Origin: Candidatus Ruania gallistercoris
Lineage (GTDB): Bacteria > Actinomycetota > Actinomycetes > Actinomycetales > Beutenbergiaceae
Assembly: GCA_019116305.1 (NCBI GenBank)
Contig: DXBY01000153.1
Coordinates: 1 to 57,474, forward strand
Direction of reading: 5' to 3'
Length of the DNA: 57,474 nucleotides
Position 1 is the stretch's first letter; each line of letters begins with the position of its first letter. Positions 33,331 to 41,948 of this stretch are shown one piece after another. The notes under the pieces were generated by a model that did no database searches, had not been told where the DNA came from, and saw nothing but the letters and a program-made list of their open reading frames with translations. Made by a program: the position numbers and the translations under genes.

Positions 33331-33377
33331 GTGACAGATGTGAATTTTGTGAATCAAGGGGCTGGTGTTCACAAAAT
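33331..33377 (+). promoter_or_regulatory. direct and inverted repeats upstream of NlpC/P60 gene
   Basis: GTGA recurs exactly every 9 bases at 33331, 33340 and 33349. In addition ATTTTGTGAA (33344-33353) and TTCACAAAAT (33368-33377) form a perfect 10-bp inverted repeat with a 14-base spacer. The AT-rich element stands out in GC-rich DNA about 140 bases before the gene. It is probably a regulator-binding site; MtrA-like control is one possibility. A hairpin terminator for the SDR gene is the alternative. Confidence 0.5.
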
Positions 33378-33514
33378 CTGCAAGTTCGAGTACGTTGGGG
33401 CGCGGTTGATCGTCAACGTCAATGCGACACGCCGAGGTTGTCTCGCTTTGATGACGGCGGAGGGCCCGTTGCGCAGATGCGCAGCAGTGTCGTTCAGGAC
33501 GAGGAGCAGATTCG

Positions 33515-34999
33515 GTGGTGACCCGGACCAAGTGGCGCAGCGCACTGGCTGCGCTGGCCGCAGGTGTGCTGGCTGGCACGTTGTCGGCGGCACCCGCGCA
33601 CGCCGATCCGGACTACCCCAGCGAGGACGACATCGCCCAGGCCGAACAGGCCGAGCAGTCCACCGCCGACCAGGTTCGGGCGATCGAGGTCCAGCTCGCG
33701 GCGAACAGCGCGGAGCTGGAACAGGCACGCGTGGACGCTTCAGTGGCGGCGGAGGCCTACAACCAGGCATCGGTCGAGCTGGAGCAGGCCCAGGCCGATG
33801 CTGACCAGGCCGCCGAAGCTGCTGAGCAGGCGGATGCAGACGTGCTCGCGGCGGAGCAGCAGGTGGCCCAGATCGCCATGGCCTCCTATCGCAACAACGG
33901 CGAGGTCCAGCAGCTGTCGATGTTCTTCAGCGCCGACGACTTCGACCAGGCGCTGGATCGGGCAACCCTGTTCCAAATGATCGGCTCCGATGCCGATGAC
34001 GCCCATCAGCGCCTCGACGCCGCCGAACGGGTAGCACAGGTGATGCACCAGCGTGCGGACGAGGCCGTAGCCGACGCTGAAGCGGCCGCATCGGCTCGCC
34101 AGGAAGCGTCCCAGAACGCCGATGCGGCAGCACTGGCAGCACAGAACACCATGGAGAGCACCGCCAGTGAGCGTGAGGCGATGCTCACCGAACTGGCCGA
34201 CCTGCGCCAGACCACTGTGGAGCTCGAGGAGGAGCGCCAGGCCGGGATCGAGGCCGAGCGGCGGGAGCGGGAGAACGCGGCAGCCGCCGCGGAGCTCGAG
34301 GCGCAGGCGGAGCGGGAGGCGGCCGCAGAAGCGGCACAGGCACAGGAGGAGGCCGCTGCTACAAGCTCGAGCGAGCGGGACGACTCCTCGAGCCGGTCGA
34401 GCGACCGGACCGAGCGGCCCAGCAGCAGCGACTCCGAGTCGAGCAACAGTTCCGGTGGGAGCAACTCCACGGGGAACAGTTCGGGCTCGTCCGGCAGCGG
34501 CGGTTCCGGCGGGAGTAACTCCGGTTCTTCCGGGAGTGGCGGCTCTGGCGGGAGTGACTCCGGTTCGTCCGGGAGCGGGGGCTCCGGTGGTAGCGACTCC
34601 GGTTCCTCCGGGAGTGGCGGCTCCAGCGCACCCTCGAGCGTGGGCCGGGCGGCGCTGGACTGGGCGATGACCCAGATTGGCAAGCCCTACATCTGGGGTG
34701 CGACCGGGCCGAACGGGTACGACTGCTCCGGCCTGACCATGCGTGCCTTCCAGAACGCCGGCGTGAACCTGCCGCGCACCACCGGGGCGCAGTACGCAGC
34801 CACCTCCCGGGTCCCGGTCGGCGACATGCGCCCAGGCGACCTGATCTTCTACTCCCGCAACGGTTCGGCCTCCGGGATCTACCACGTGGCCATCTACGCC
34901 GGGAACGGGATGCGGGTGCATGCACCGTCGCCCGGCAGCAGCGTGGAGCACGTGCCGATCTGGTGGAGCAACGTGCTCCCCTACGCCGGGCGCGTCTGA
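33515..34999 (+). CDS. secreted NlpC/P60 peptidoglycan endopeptidase with coiled coil
   Basis: Exported cell-wall hydrolase of 494 residues, RipA/RipC-like. The signal peptide ends AHA at 30. Residues about 38-285 are Ala/Glu-rich coiled coil (EQAEQSTADQVRAIEVQL onward), thought in this family to dock on FtsEX-type regulators. Residues 286-373 are a Ser/Gly linker with a 13-residue repeat. The catalytic domain occupies 375-494: Cys404 in NGYDCSGL, His457 in IYHVAIY and His469 in RVHAP, the expected Cys-His-His set that cuts D-iGlu-mDAP or related stem-peptide bonds. Adjacent GTG codons at 33515 and 33518 are both possible; GAGGAG at 33501-33506 favours 33515. It is monocistronic, with a repeat-rich upstream region. 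Confidence 0.93.
   Translation: MVTRTKWRSALAALAAGVLAGTLSAAPAHADPDYPSEDDIAQAEQAEQSTADQVRAIEVQLAANSAELEQARVDASVAAEAYNQASVELEQAQADADQAAEAAEQADADVLAAEQQVAQIAMASYRNNGEVQQLSMFFSADDFDQALDRATLFQMIGSDADDAHQRLDAAERVAQVMHQRADEAVADAEAAASARQEASQNADAAALAAQNTMESTASEREAMLTELADLRQTTVELEEERQAGIEAERRERENAAAAAELEAQAEREAAAEAAQAQEEAAATSSSERDDSSSRSSDRTERPSSSDSESSNSSGGSNSTGNSSGSSGSGGSGGSNSGSSGSGGSGGSDSGSSGSGGSGGSDSGSSGSGGSSAPSSVGRAALDWAMTQIGKPYIWGATGPNGYDCSGLTMRAFQNAGVNLPRTTGAQYAATSRVPVGDMRPGDLIFYSRNGSASGIYHVAIYAGNGMRVHAPSPGSSVEHVPIWWSNVLPYAGRV
34481..34627 (+). repeat. 39-bp tandem repeat encoding the Ser/Gly linker
   Basis: Three full units (34481-34519, 34520-34558, 34559-34597) and one partial unit (34598-34627) encode SGSSGSGGSGGS(N/D). 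Units differ mainly at third positions, so it is an old protein-level repeat. Its copy number could vary linker length between strains. Confidence 0.85.
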
Positions 35000-35040
35000 T
35001 CACGCCGCGCGTCTGATCACGCCGCGCGTCTGACCACGGG
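34991..35040 (+). repeat. 17-bp tandem repeat spanning the stop codon of the NlpC/P60 gene
   Basis: CGCGTCTGATCACGCCG occurs at 34991-35007 and 35008-35024, with a partial, slightly diverged third copy to 35040. The first copy contains the last codons and TGA of the gene, so the duplications add copies of the gene end without changing the protein. Confidence 0.85.
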
Positions 35041-35094
35041 CCACGGCCTGTGACCGTCACTGACCGCTGCCGCTGCTCGCGGCGGCGGTCGGAC

Positions 35095-35640
35095 TCAGCC
35101 GCGCAATGAGTAGGTGAGCACGGCATTGCCGGCGGAGGTCACAGTGTGCTCCACCAGGCGCAGCCGGGTCACCGGTACCGTGTCGTCGAACAGCCGGCGG
35201 CCCTGACCCACAGCCGGGTGCACGGTCAGCGTGAGGGTATCCACCACCCCGGCCAGGAACAGGGACCGCACAGTCTCGATCCCACCGGCGACCACGATCC
35301 CACCCTGCCCGGAACCGGCGAGATCGCGCACGTAGGCCACCGGATCGCCGTCGATCGCGGCACTGTTCCACCCCAGGTCGCCGCTCCCGGCAGAGGTGAG
35401 CACATGCTTGCGAGCGGGATTGATGAACGCCGCGAACGGATCGCCGTCGGCATGCGGCGGCCAGTATTCGCTCCACTCCTCCCAGAGCGTGCGGCCGATC
35501 ACCACATCGGTCACCCCGGCCAACGAGGCGCCCATCAACTGCCCCTCCTCGGGGCCGAAGGCATCGAACTGGAACGTATCCGGGGCCTCGACCACCCCGT
35601 TGACGGCGCAGAAGAGGTGGGCGGAGACGGTGCGGGCCAT
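35095..35640 (-). CDS. dihydrofolate-reductase / RibD C-terminal-like reductase
   Basis: Cytoplasmic protein of 181 residues with the RibD C-terminal (DHFR-like) fold: ARTVSAHLFCAVNGVV at the start, VIGRTLWEEWSEYWPP, GGIVVAGGIETVRSLFLAGVVDTLTLTVHP and GQGRRLFDD. The VAGG and HPxxxGxG segments are the NADPH- and substrate-side motifs. ATG 35640 is preceded by GAGGAAAGGA, a very strong SD; longer in-frame starts fall before a hairpin and are rejected. Proteins of this kind are common in actinobacteria and mostly uncharacterised; a true riboflavin role is unlikely without the deaminase domain. It lies downstream of ppa on the same strand. Confidence 0.88.
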   Translation of the reverse strand: MARTVSAHLFCAVNGVVEAPDTFQFDAFGPEEGQLMGASLAGVTDVVIGRTLWEEWSEYWPPHADGDPFAAFINPARKHVLTSAGSGDLGWNSAAIDGDPVAYVRDLAGSGQGGIVVAGGIETVRSLFLAGVVDTLTLTVHPAVGQGRRLFDDTVPVTRLRLVEHTVTSAGNAVLTYSLRG

Positions 35641-35663
35641 GGCGGGTCCTTTCCTCGACGGGA

Positions 35664-35684
35664 ACGGCACCGGGGTGGTGCCGT
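35664..35684 (-). terminator. hairpin between ppa and the DHFR-like gene
   Basis: ACGGCACC (35664-35671) pairs with GGTGCCGT (35677-35684) around a 5-base loop. It is downstream of ppa and about 24 bases before the next start, so it could terminate ppa or attenuate read-through. Confidence 0.5.
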
Positions 35685-35766
35685 CACTCCTAGAACGCTT
35701 CGCCCGGCCCGAACTCATCGGTGCCGGGACGCCTCCGGTGCCCTCGAACTGGTCCGCCGTGTCCGG

Positions 35767-36282
35767 TCAGTGCCCGATATGCGGCTGTGGGTGGGTGTAC
35801 CCGGTCTCCTCGGCGCGCTGGAAGGAGCGACGGATCTCCTCCTCAGCGGCCTCCCGGTCCACCCAGTGCGCGCCTTCGACCGACTTGCCCGGCTCCAGGT
35901 CCTTGTACACCTCGAAGAAGTGTTGGATCTCCAACCGGTGGAACTCGGAGACGTCATCGATATCGCTGCGCCAGCTGGCCCGCTGGTCCCCGACCGGTAC
36001 GCAGAGCACCTTGTCGTCACCGCCGGCCTCGTCGCGCATCCGGAACATGCCCAGGGCACGACACCGGATCAGGCAACCCGGGAACGTGGGCTCCTCGAGC
36101 AGTACCAGGGCATCCAGCGGGTCGTTGTCCTCACCGAGGGTGCCGTCGATGTAACCGTAGTCGTCCGGGTAACGGGTCGAGGTGAACAGCATCCGGTCAA
36201 GACGGATCCGACCGGTCTCGTGGTCCACCTCGTACTTGTTCCGCTGACCTTTGGGGATCTCGATGGTGACGTCGAATTCCAC
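35767..36282 (-). CDS. ppa: inorganic pyrophosphatase (family I)
   Basis: Soluble Mg-dependent pyrophosphatase of 171 residues, the standard length of the bacterial family I enzyme. [18 protein letters not shown] is the typical N-terminus, [22 protein letters not shown] contains the metal-binding DNDPLD (52-57), and [11 protein letters not shown] is the usual C-terminal motif. It hydrolyses PPi and so pulls biosynthetic reactions forward. GTG 36282 is chosen because it gives the family N-terminus; the frame is open upstream. Divergent from the DD-carboxypeptidase gene, as in many actinobacteria, with a shared 92-base promoter region. Confidence 0.95.
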   Translation of the reverse strand: MEFDVTIEIPKGQRNKYEVDHETGRIRLDRMLFTSTRYPDDYGYIDGTLGEDNDPLDALVLLEEPTFPGCLIRCRALGMFRMRDEAGGDDKVLCVPVGDQRASWRSDIDDVSEFHRLEIQHFFEVYKDLEPGKSVEGAHWVDREAAEEEIRRSFQRAEETGYTHPQPHIGH

Positions 36283-36374
36283 AGCCTGTCTCTTCTCACT
36301 TCGCCGATGTGCTACCCCTAGTGTGGCGTACGGCGGGCCGATCCGGGTGAGCCCGCGGAGACGAAGGGCAAAGT

Positions 36375-37883
36375 GTGGCGAAGACGGCAGGTCGAGGTGA
36401 GCGACCGACCGGGCAGCGAACAGGCCGGCCACCTGCGCGCCGTCCGGCCCCGGCGAGCGCGAGCAACAAGCGCCAGCCGGCCAAGGTCTACCGCCGGCGC
36501 CGGATCACAGTAGGTCTGGCGCTGCTCCTGGTCCTCGGCACCGGGTACGCCGCGTTGGACGCCGCCGACATTGCGCCCGGTGTGCTGACCACCACCGAAC
36601 CCTGGCCGGAGGCGGAGCCGTTCCCGCAGCCCGCCCTGCCCGGTCCGGTGGCCGAGGCCGCGGTGCCGGGCCTGTCCGAGGATGCCCCGATGCCCACCAC
36701 CGAGGCACTGACCGAGCTGACAGCAGACCTCCTGCCACCCGCCGTGGCCGGCCCCGAACCCGGGGTGATGGTGACGGACGTGGCCAGCGGCACCGAGCTG
36801 CTCGCCCAGAACGTCGCCGACGCCTACGTCCCCGCCTCCAGCCTGAAGGTCCTGGTGGCGCTCGCGGCCGTAGCCACCTATGGCGACCAGCACCGGTTCG
36901 AGACCACTGTCACCACCGGCGGCGACGGCCAGATCGCCCTGGTGGGTGGCGGTGACCTCGCACTGGCCGCCGGCAGCGGCGACCCGGAGGCGGTGGTCGG
37001 CCATGCCGGCCTGGGCGACCTCGCCGCACAGACCGCCGAGGCGCTCACCGAGCAAGGGGTCACCAGCGTGCAGCTCGCATTGGACGACACCCTCTTCACC
37101 GGCCCCAGCCTGGCGCCCCGATGGGCGGATGTGGACCTGGCCAACGGCTGGGCGATGCACATGTCGCCACTCGCCGTGGACATCGGCCGCATCGATGGTC
37201 AGCTGCCGCGGTCCACCGATGCCGGGATGGACGCCGCCGAGACGTTCGCCGAGGCGCTCACCGATGCCGGCATCACCGTGGAGGGGGAGATCGAACGCGC
37301 TCCGGCCACCGAGGGTGGCACCGCACTGGCTACTGTCTCCTCGGCCACACTCGGCGAGATCGTCGGCTACACGCTGCAGGCCTCGGAGAACATCCTCTCC
37401 GAGACCCTTGGCCGAATGACAGCGGTCGGCACCGGGCACGAGGCAAGTTTCGCAGGAGCCAGCGAGGCGGTGCTCGCGGTGCTTGCCGAGCTCGGCCTGG
37501 ACACCTCCGGCAACACGATGGTGGATGCCTCCGGGGTGTCCTCGGCCAGCGAGCTCACCCCGCAGCTGCTCACCAGCGCAGTGCAGCTGGCAGCGGACGG
37601 CACGCACCCTGAGCTGCTCTCGATCGTCGACGGCGTTCCGGTCGCTGGTCTGGAAGGCACCCTCGCCTCCCGGCTGGGTGACGGTGCTGCGGCCGGCACA
37701 CTGCGCGCCAAGACCGGCACCCTGCCCCAGGCAATCTCCCTCACCGGTCTGGTCACCACAGCGGAAGGTCGCCTCCTGGCGTTCACGGTGCTCGCCAACG
37801 ACTTCGACTCCGGCGGGGCCTGGGGTGTGCGCGGGGCCGTGGACGAGTGGGCCACTGCGCTGGCCGCCTGCGGCTGCCGCTGA
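36375..37883 (+). CDS. dacB: D-alanyl-D-alanine carboxypeptidase (PBP4 / DacB type)
   Basis: Membrane-anchored peptidoglycan enzyme of 502 residues that trims or cleaves stem-peptide crosslinks. An Arg-rich cytoplasmic N-terminus (1-43) is followed by one helix (about 44-60) and an acidic Pro-rich stalk. The penicillin-binding motifs are SSLK (155-158, SxxK), SEN (337-339, SxN) and KTG (446-448), in class C order with the large insert between the first two that marks PBP4. GTG 36375 is the listed start; GTG codons nearby make it uncertain by a few residues. Its neighbours ppa and the tilS block match the usual actinobacterial order, except that a nucleobase permease gene intervenes downstream. 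Confidence 0.93.
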   Translation: MAKTAGRGERPTGQRTGRPPARRPAPASASNKRQPAKVYRRRRITVGLALLLVLGTGYAALDAADIAPGVLTTTEPWPEAEPFPQPALPGPVAEAAVPGLSEDAPMPTTEALTELTADLLPPAVAGPEPGVMVTDVASGTELLAQNVADAYVPASSLKVLVALAAVATYGDQHRFETTVTTGGDGQIALVGGGDLALAAGSGDPEAVVGHAGLGDLAAQTAEALTEQGVTSVQLALDDTLFTGPSLAPRWADVDLANGWAMHMSPLAVDIGRIDGQLPRSTDAGMDAAETFAEALTDAGITVEGEIERAPATEGGTALATVSSATLGEIVGYTLQASENILSETLGRMTAVGTGHEASFAGASEAVLAVLAELGLDTSGNTMVDASGVSSASELTPQLLTSAVQLAADGTHPELLSIVDGVPVAGLEGTLASRLGDGAAAGTLRAKTGTLPQAISLTGLVTTAEGRLLAFTVLANDFDSGGAWGVRGAVDEWATALAACGCR

Positions 37884-37945
37884 CCCGCAGCGGGCACGCC
37901 CGGCCGTGGACTGCTCAGCCGCATCCGGCCCGACCCGCGCCCCGC

Positions 37946-39499
37946 TCAGCCGGCCTCGGGCGCTGTCGCCTCCTCGGTGCCGACCTCCCGCTCGGCAGCT
38001 TCCGGCCGCTCGATCCGCACCCGTCCGCGCATCGCGATGTAGTGGAACAACCCACCGAGCAGGGCACCGATCAGCCAAGCGAACCCGCCGAGCGCCGCCA
38101 GGGCGGGCACCCACACCGCAGCGATGGAGAAGATCGCCGCCAGACCGCCCGCCGCCAGCGCCCGCCGGTTCCAGCCGTTGCGGAAGTAGTAGACGCCAGC
38201 GGGGTCGGCGGTGAACATGTCCGACACACTCAACCGCCCCCGGCGGAGCAGGTAATAGTCAGCCACCAGGATTCCGTACAGCGGAGCGAGGATGGCGCCG
38301 AGGGTGTCCACGAACGCGGGCAGCCCCATGTCTGCGATCACGGCGACCCAGAGCCCGCCGATGATGAAGCCGAACACTGCGGTGATCACCCCGCCGATCT
38401 TGAAGCTGATCCGGGACGGCATCAGGTTCGCCAAGTCGTAGGCGGGCGGGATGAAGTTCGCCACCAGGTTGATGCCGACGGTGGCGAGCAGGAAGGTGAT
38501 CGCCGCGAGCACGGTCAGCGCCGGGTTGCCCACCTGGCCGACGATGTCGGCCGGGTTGGTCAGCGGATCGCCGGTGCCGTCCTGGTAGACGATGTAGGCG
38601 CCCGCCGTGGTGAACAGGGACAGGAAGGTGAAGAAGGCCAGCGAGACGGGCAGCCCGAGGAAGTTGCCCCGGCGCATCTGCCGGGTGGTGCGGGTGAACC
38701 GGGCGAAGTCACCGAAGTTCACCACCACGGCGGCGAAGTAGGCGACCATCGTGCCGGTCACTCCGGCGAAAGCCAAGAATGCCGACATGCCGCTCTGCGA
38801 CTCACCCTGGAACAACGAGCCGATGCCGGTGAGCAGCTCATCTCCGGCCTGGATCCAGATCGCGATCAGCAGCAGCACCATCACCACGTACACCGCAGGC
38901 CCGGCGAAGTTCAGGAACTTGGCGATCCAGTCGATCCCGCGCACGAACAGCAGCACCTGCAGGGCGGCCACGATCACGTAAGAGAGCCACTCGATCGCCG
39001 TCATCCCGAGGAAGGTGCCGGCGGGGCCGGTGCCGACGATCGCGTGCAGTGCCAGCGCCACCGCCGTGGAGGCGAAGTAGGTCTGTGCGCCGTACCAGAA
39101 CATCCCCACGATGCCGCGTAGCAGTGCCGGAAACTTGGCGCCGAACACGCCCATGCTGGTGCGGGCCATCACCGCGTACGGGACGCCGTAGCGCACACTA
39201 GGTCGGCCGGACAGGCCCACCAGGCCCATCACGATGAACCCGGCCAGGATGATCGCGGCGAACACGTACCAGCCGCTGATCCCGGCAGTGATGAACAGAC
39301 TGGCGGCCAGGGTGTAGCCGGCCAGGGACTGGACATCATTGGTCCAGACGTTGAAGATCGCGAACGAACCCCATTTCCGCCCGGCCGGCGGCACCGGGGC
39401 CAAGTCCTCGTTGTAGAGACGCTTGTCCTGGTCGGTCACCGTGTAGTGGTGGATCGGCAGGAGTTCGTCGTGAGCCTTGATCGTGCGTTGCGGAGCCAT
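37946..39499 (-). CDS. NCS1 family nucleobase/allantoin:cation symporter
   Basis: Membrane transporter of 517 residues with about 12 helices. The N-terminal hallmark LYNEDLAPVPP, then RKWGSFAIFNVWTNDVQSL (44-62), is the substrate/cation site region of NCS1 permeases. Later segments such as GLSGRPSVRYGVPYAVMARTSMG are also characteristic. Candidates are uracil, cytosine, hydantoin or allantoin; no catabolic gene is adjacent to decide. The ATG at 39499 has a GGGAGA SD. It is convergent with dacB and divergent from the zincin gene, breaking a block that is usually contiguous, so it looks inserted. A possible operator, GTGTATGACAC, lies at 39541-39551. Confidence 0.92.
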   Translation of the reverse strand: MAPQRTIKAHDELLPIHHYTVTDQDKRLYNEDLAPVPPAGRKWGSFAIFNVWTNDVQSLAGYTLAASLFITAGISGWYVFAAIILAGFIVMGLVGLSGRPSVRYGVPYAVMARTSMGVFGAKFPALLRGIVGMFWYGAQTYFASTAVALALHAIVGTGPAGTFLGMTAIEWLSYVIVAALQVLLFVRGIDWIAKFLNFAGPAVYVVMVLLLIAIWIQAGDELLTGIGSLFQGESQSGMSAFLAFAGVTGTMVAYFAAVVVNFGDFARFTRTTRQMRRGNFLGLPVSLAFFTFLSLFTTAGAYIVYQDGTGDPLTNPADIVGQVGNPALTVLAAITFLLATVGINLVANFIPPAYDLANLMPSRISFKIGGVITAVFGFIIGGLWVAVIADMGLPAFVDTLGAILAPLYGILVADYYLLRRGRLSVSDMFTADPAGVYYFRNGWNRRALAAGGLAAIFSIAAVWVPALAALGGFAWLIGALLGGLFHYIAMRGRVRIERPEAAEREVGTEEATAPEAG

Positions 39500-39540
39500 G
39501 TGTTCTCCCTACTCGTCCTTGAGTTCTCGCGTGACGGAAA

Positions 39541-39551
39541 GTGTATGACAC
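39541..39551 (-). promoter_or_regulatory. possible operator upstream of NCS1 permease
   Basis: GTGT-ATG-ACAC is a short inverted repeat about 42 bases before the permease start, of the size bound by GntR-type regulators. It is short enough to be chance. Confidence 0.25.
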
Positions 39552-39672
39552 GAAGTGGAATCTGCCTAGTGCGGTGATGCTGGCTCTGCGCCGAGGGGTG
39601 GCCTGTATCTCCGGTCCTCGTGCGGCCACCGGTGCGGACGGCGGAGGTCACGGGAGTCCGTAAGGTGGGGGA

Positions 39673-40752
39673 ATGGCAACTGAGCCCGGAGCAGCACCCA
39701 CCGACGACGCCCCGCGGCCCGCCGTGGACTGGGACCTGGCTACCCGCCGCGCCCGCCAGCTCGCCCGCCCCGGTCCGACAGTGCACCCGGCCGAGGCACG
39801 GGACCTGGTGGCCGAGCTGCGCGGGTCTGCGCGGGCGGCCCCGGCGCATGTGGGTGCGGTCACCGGGCTGCTCGAGCCTGCCCTGCAGGCCGGGGCGGGA
39901 CCGGTGTACGTGCTCGACCGGCCGCGCTGGGTGGAAGCGAACCTGACCATGTTCCGGTCCCTGATCGGCGATGTGCTCCCTACCCCCACCAGCGCGTGGG
40001 GTGCGCGGGCCACGGCGATGGAGCTCGCCGCAGTGCTCGGACTGCTCTCCACCCGGGTGCTCGGACAGTACGACCCGTACAGCATCACCTCGGCCGGCAC
40101 CGGCCGCCTCGTGCTGGTCGCCCCGACCATCCTGAGCATCCAGACCGAGCTGGGCCTGCGCCGTCGGGACTTCGGCCTGTGGGTGTGCCTGCACGAGCAG
40201 ACCCACGCCCTCCAGTTCGCGGCCGCCCCCTGGCTCGCCGACCATCTGCGCACCACGATGCGCGAGCTTCTGGGCACGCTGACCGAGACCGGTGACGGCG
40301 CCGACCGGCTGGAGCAGTTCGTCCGGGCGCTACCCCAGGTGCTGCGCGGCGACCGCCGCGATGCGACGTCCTCCTCGCTGTTGGACACCGTGCTCACGGA
40401 ACCGGAGCGGGACCTGTTGGCCGAGACGATGGCCACGATGTCTCTGCTCGAAGGGCATGCGGACGTGGTGATGGACGAGGTGGGCCCGCAGGTGGTGCCC
40501 ACTGTCCGTACGATCCGCCGGGCCTTCGAACGACGGCGCTCGGGCACCTCGCCGATGGACGTGCTGGTGCGCCGACTGCTCGGTCTGGACGCCAAGCTCG
40601 CGCAGTACCGCAACGGCGCACGATTCGTCCGGAGCGTGGTCGACCAGGTTGGACACGACGGCTTCAACGCGGTCTGGTCCGGGCCGGAGCACCTGCCCCG
40701 GGCGGCCGAGCTCGCCGACCCCCAGGCGTGGGTGCGGCGCGTGCACGGCTGA
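39673..40752 (+). CDS. zinc-dependent metalloprotease-like protein (DUF2342 / F420-associated hydrolase family)
   Basis: Cytoplasmic protein of 359 residues in an actinobacterial family with a zincin motif. HEQTH at 174-178 (WVCLHEQTHALQF) gives two His ligands and the catalytic Glu, and EGHADVVMDEVG further on gives a likely third ligand. LDRPRWVEANLTMFRSL and FVRSVVDQVGHDGFNAVWSGP are other family segments. ATG 39673 follows AAGGTGG. It precedes tilS with its TGA overlapping the tilS ATG (TGATG). The constant link to tilS and hpt is well known in this phylum. The biological substrate is not, and the F420 label comes from co-occurrence rather than biochemistry. Confidence 0.88.
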   Translation: MATEPGAAPTDDAPRPAVDWDLATRRARQLARPGPTVHPAEARDLVAELRGSARAAPAHVGAVTGLLEPALQAGAGPVYVLDRPRWVEANLTMFRSLIGDVLPTPTSAWGARATAMELAAVLGLLSTRVLGQYDPYSITSAGTGRLVLVAPTILSIQTELGLRRRDFGLWVCLHEQTHALQFAAAPWLADHLRTTMRELLGTLTETGDGADRLEQFVRALPQVLRGDRRDATSSSLLDTVLTEPERDLLAETMATMSLLEGHADVVMDEVGPQVVPTVRTIRRAFERRRSGTSPMDVLVRRLLGLDAKLAQYRNGARFVRSVVDQVGHDGFNAVWSGPEHLPRAAELADPQAWVRRVHG

Positions 40753-41948
40753 TGGCCGGCCCGCCCGGACCGGTGGCCCGTGTCCGGTCCGCACTGCGCA
40801 CCTTCCTCGGCCACCGGCTCGCGGCCGGTGAGGTGGCTCGCGACGACCTGATCCTCATCGCCTGCTCCGGTGGGCCGGACTCGCTGGCGCTGGCTGCCGC
40901 CGCGGCGTTCGTCGCTCCGCGGCTGGGTCTGCGGGTCGGGGCGGTGCACGTGGACCACGGCCTGCAGCCCGGCAGCGCCGAGGTGGCCGAGCAGACCGTG
41001 GCCGCCTGTGCCGCTCTGGGGCTCGCGCCGAGCCTGGCCGTCCGGCCGGCGCACCCCGGCGAAGCCGAGCTGGTGGCCCCCGGAGGTCCTCATACCCCCG
41101 TCGCCACGGACGTGCCCGCTGCCACGGACCGGCCGGATCTGCCCGGCACGCCTGGCCCGGGCGGCCCGCCCGCCCCGGGGGGCCCCGAAGCCAGGGCGCG
41201 CACCCTGCGGTACACCGCGCTCGAGGCGACCCGGCAGGAGCAGCGAGCCTGCGCCGTCGTGCTGGGCCACACCCAGGACGACCAGGCCGAGACGGTGCTG
41301 CTCGCCCTCGCCCGGGGCTCCGGCACCCGCGCCATCGCCGGGATGGCGCCGGTGCGAGGCCGGCTCTGGCGGCCGCTGCTGAGTGTGACCCGGGCGGACA
41401 CGGAGGCGATGTGCCGGGACGCCGAGCTACCCGCCTGGCACGACCCGACGAACGCACTGGACGGCCCATGGCGCACTGCCGACGGCGGCCCCCTGCCCCG
41501 TGCCGCGATCCGGCACCGGGTGCTCCCCGCGCTGCAGGAGGTGCTCGGGCCCGGTGTCCGCGCGGCGCTGAGCCGCACCGCAGAGCAGGCCCGGGACGAT
41601 GCCGACCACCTCGATGCACTCGCCGAGCAGGTCTGGACCCGGGCCGCTGTGACCACGACGGCGCCGGTGCAGCTGGAGGCCGCGGTACTGACTGCACAGC
41701 CCCCTGCGCTGCGCCGCCGGGTGCTGCACCGTGCGGCACTGGCCGCCGGCAGTCCCGCCGGAGCGCTCGGATCGGTGCATGTGCGCCGCCTCGAGGCGCT
41801 GGTCACCGACTGGCACGGCCAGGGCCCGGTCCACCTGCCCGGGGGCCTCGAAGGGGTGAGAGAATGTGGCAGGCTTGTGCTGCGCGCGGCTCCGTCGGCC
41901 CGGACCGGTGGCGGGCGCCCGGACCCGACCGTCGATCTGGAGAAGTGA
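40752..41948 (+). CDS. tilS: tRNA(Ile)-lysidine synthetase
   Basis: Cytoplasmic ATP-dependent enzyme of 398 residues that attaches lysine to C34 of the minor tRNA-Ile (CAU), changing its identity to AUA-reading. The PP-loop is ACSGGPDSLALAAAAA near 38-53, followed by VGAVHVDHGLQPGS and, further on, GHTQDDQAETVLLALARGSGTRAIAGM. Between VRPAHPGEAEL and ARTLRYTALE is an unusual insert of about 45 residues rich in Pro and Gly. ATG 40752 shares one base with the previous stop; the in-frame GTG at 40728 lies inside the zincin gene. It is followed directly by hpt. Confidence 0.94.
   Translation: MAGPPGPVARVRSALRTFLGHRLAAGEVARDDLILIACSGGPDSLALAAAAAFVAPRLGLRVGAVHVDHGLQPGSAEVAEQTVAACAALGLAPSLAVRPAHPGEAELVAPGGPHTPVATDVPAATDRPDLPGTPGPGGPPAPGGPEARARTLRYTALEATRQEQRACAVVLGHTQDDQAETVLLALARGSGTRAIAGMAPVRGRLWRPLLSVTRADTEAMCRDAELPAWHDPTNALDGPWRTADGGPLPRAAIRHRVLPALQEVLGPGVRAALSRTAEQARDDADHLDALAEQVWTRAAVTTTAPVQLEAAVLTAQPPALRRRVLHRAALAAGSPAGALGSVHVRRLEALVTDWHGQGPVHLPGGLEGVRECGRLVLRAAPSARTGGGRPDPTVDLEK

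Noticed and set aside
33271-33514. c-di-AMP (ydaO-type) riboswitch before the NlpC/P60 gene.
   Set aside because: This class often precedes such genes, but its conserved core was not found; only the repeat element is present.
34481-35040. CRISPR-like array.
   Set aside because: The 39-bp units are in-frame coding repeats for a Ser/Gly linker, and the 17-bp units are contiguous without spacers.
36318-38114. Long minus-strand frame opposite dacB, and a similar one at 46231-48162 opposite folB-folK.
   Set aside because: Both are low-complexity Gly/Arg/His-rich translations produced by codon bias on the other strand. The plus-strand genes are certain.
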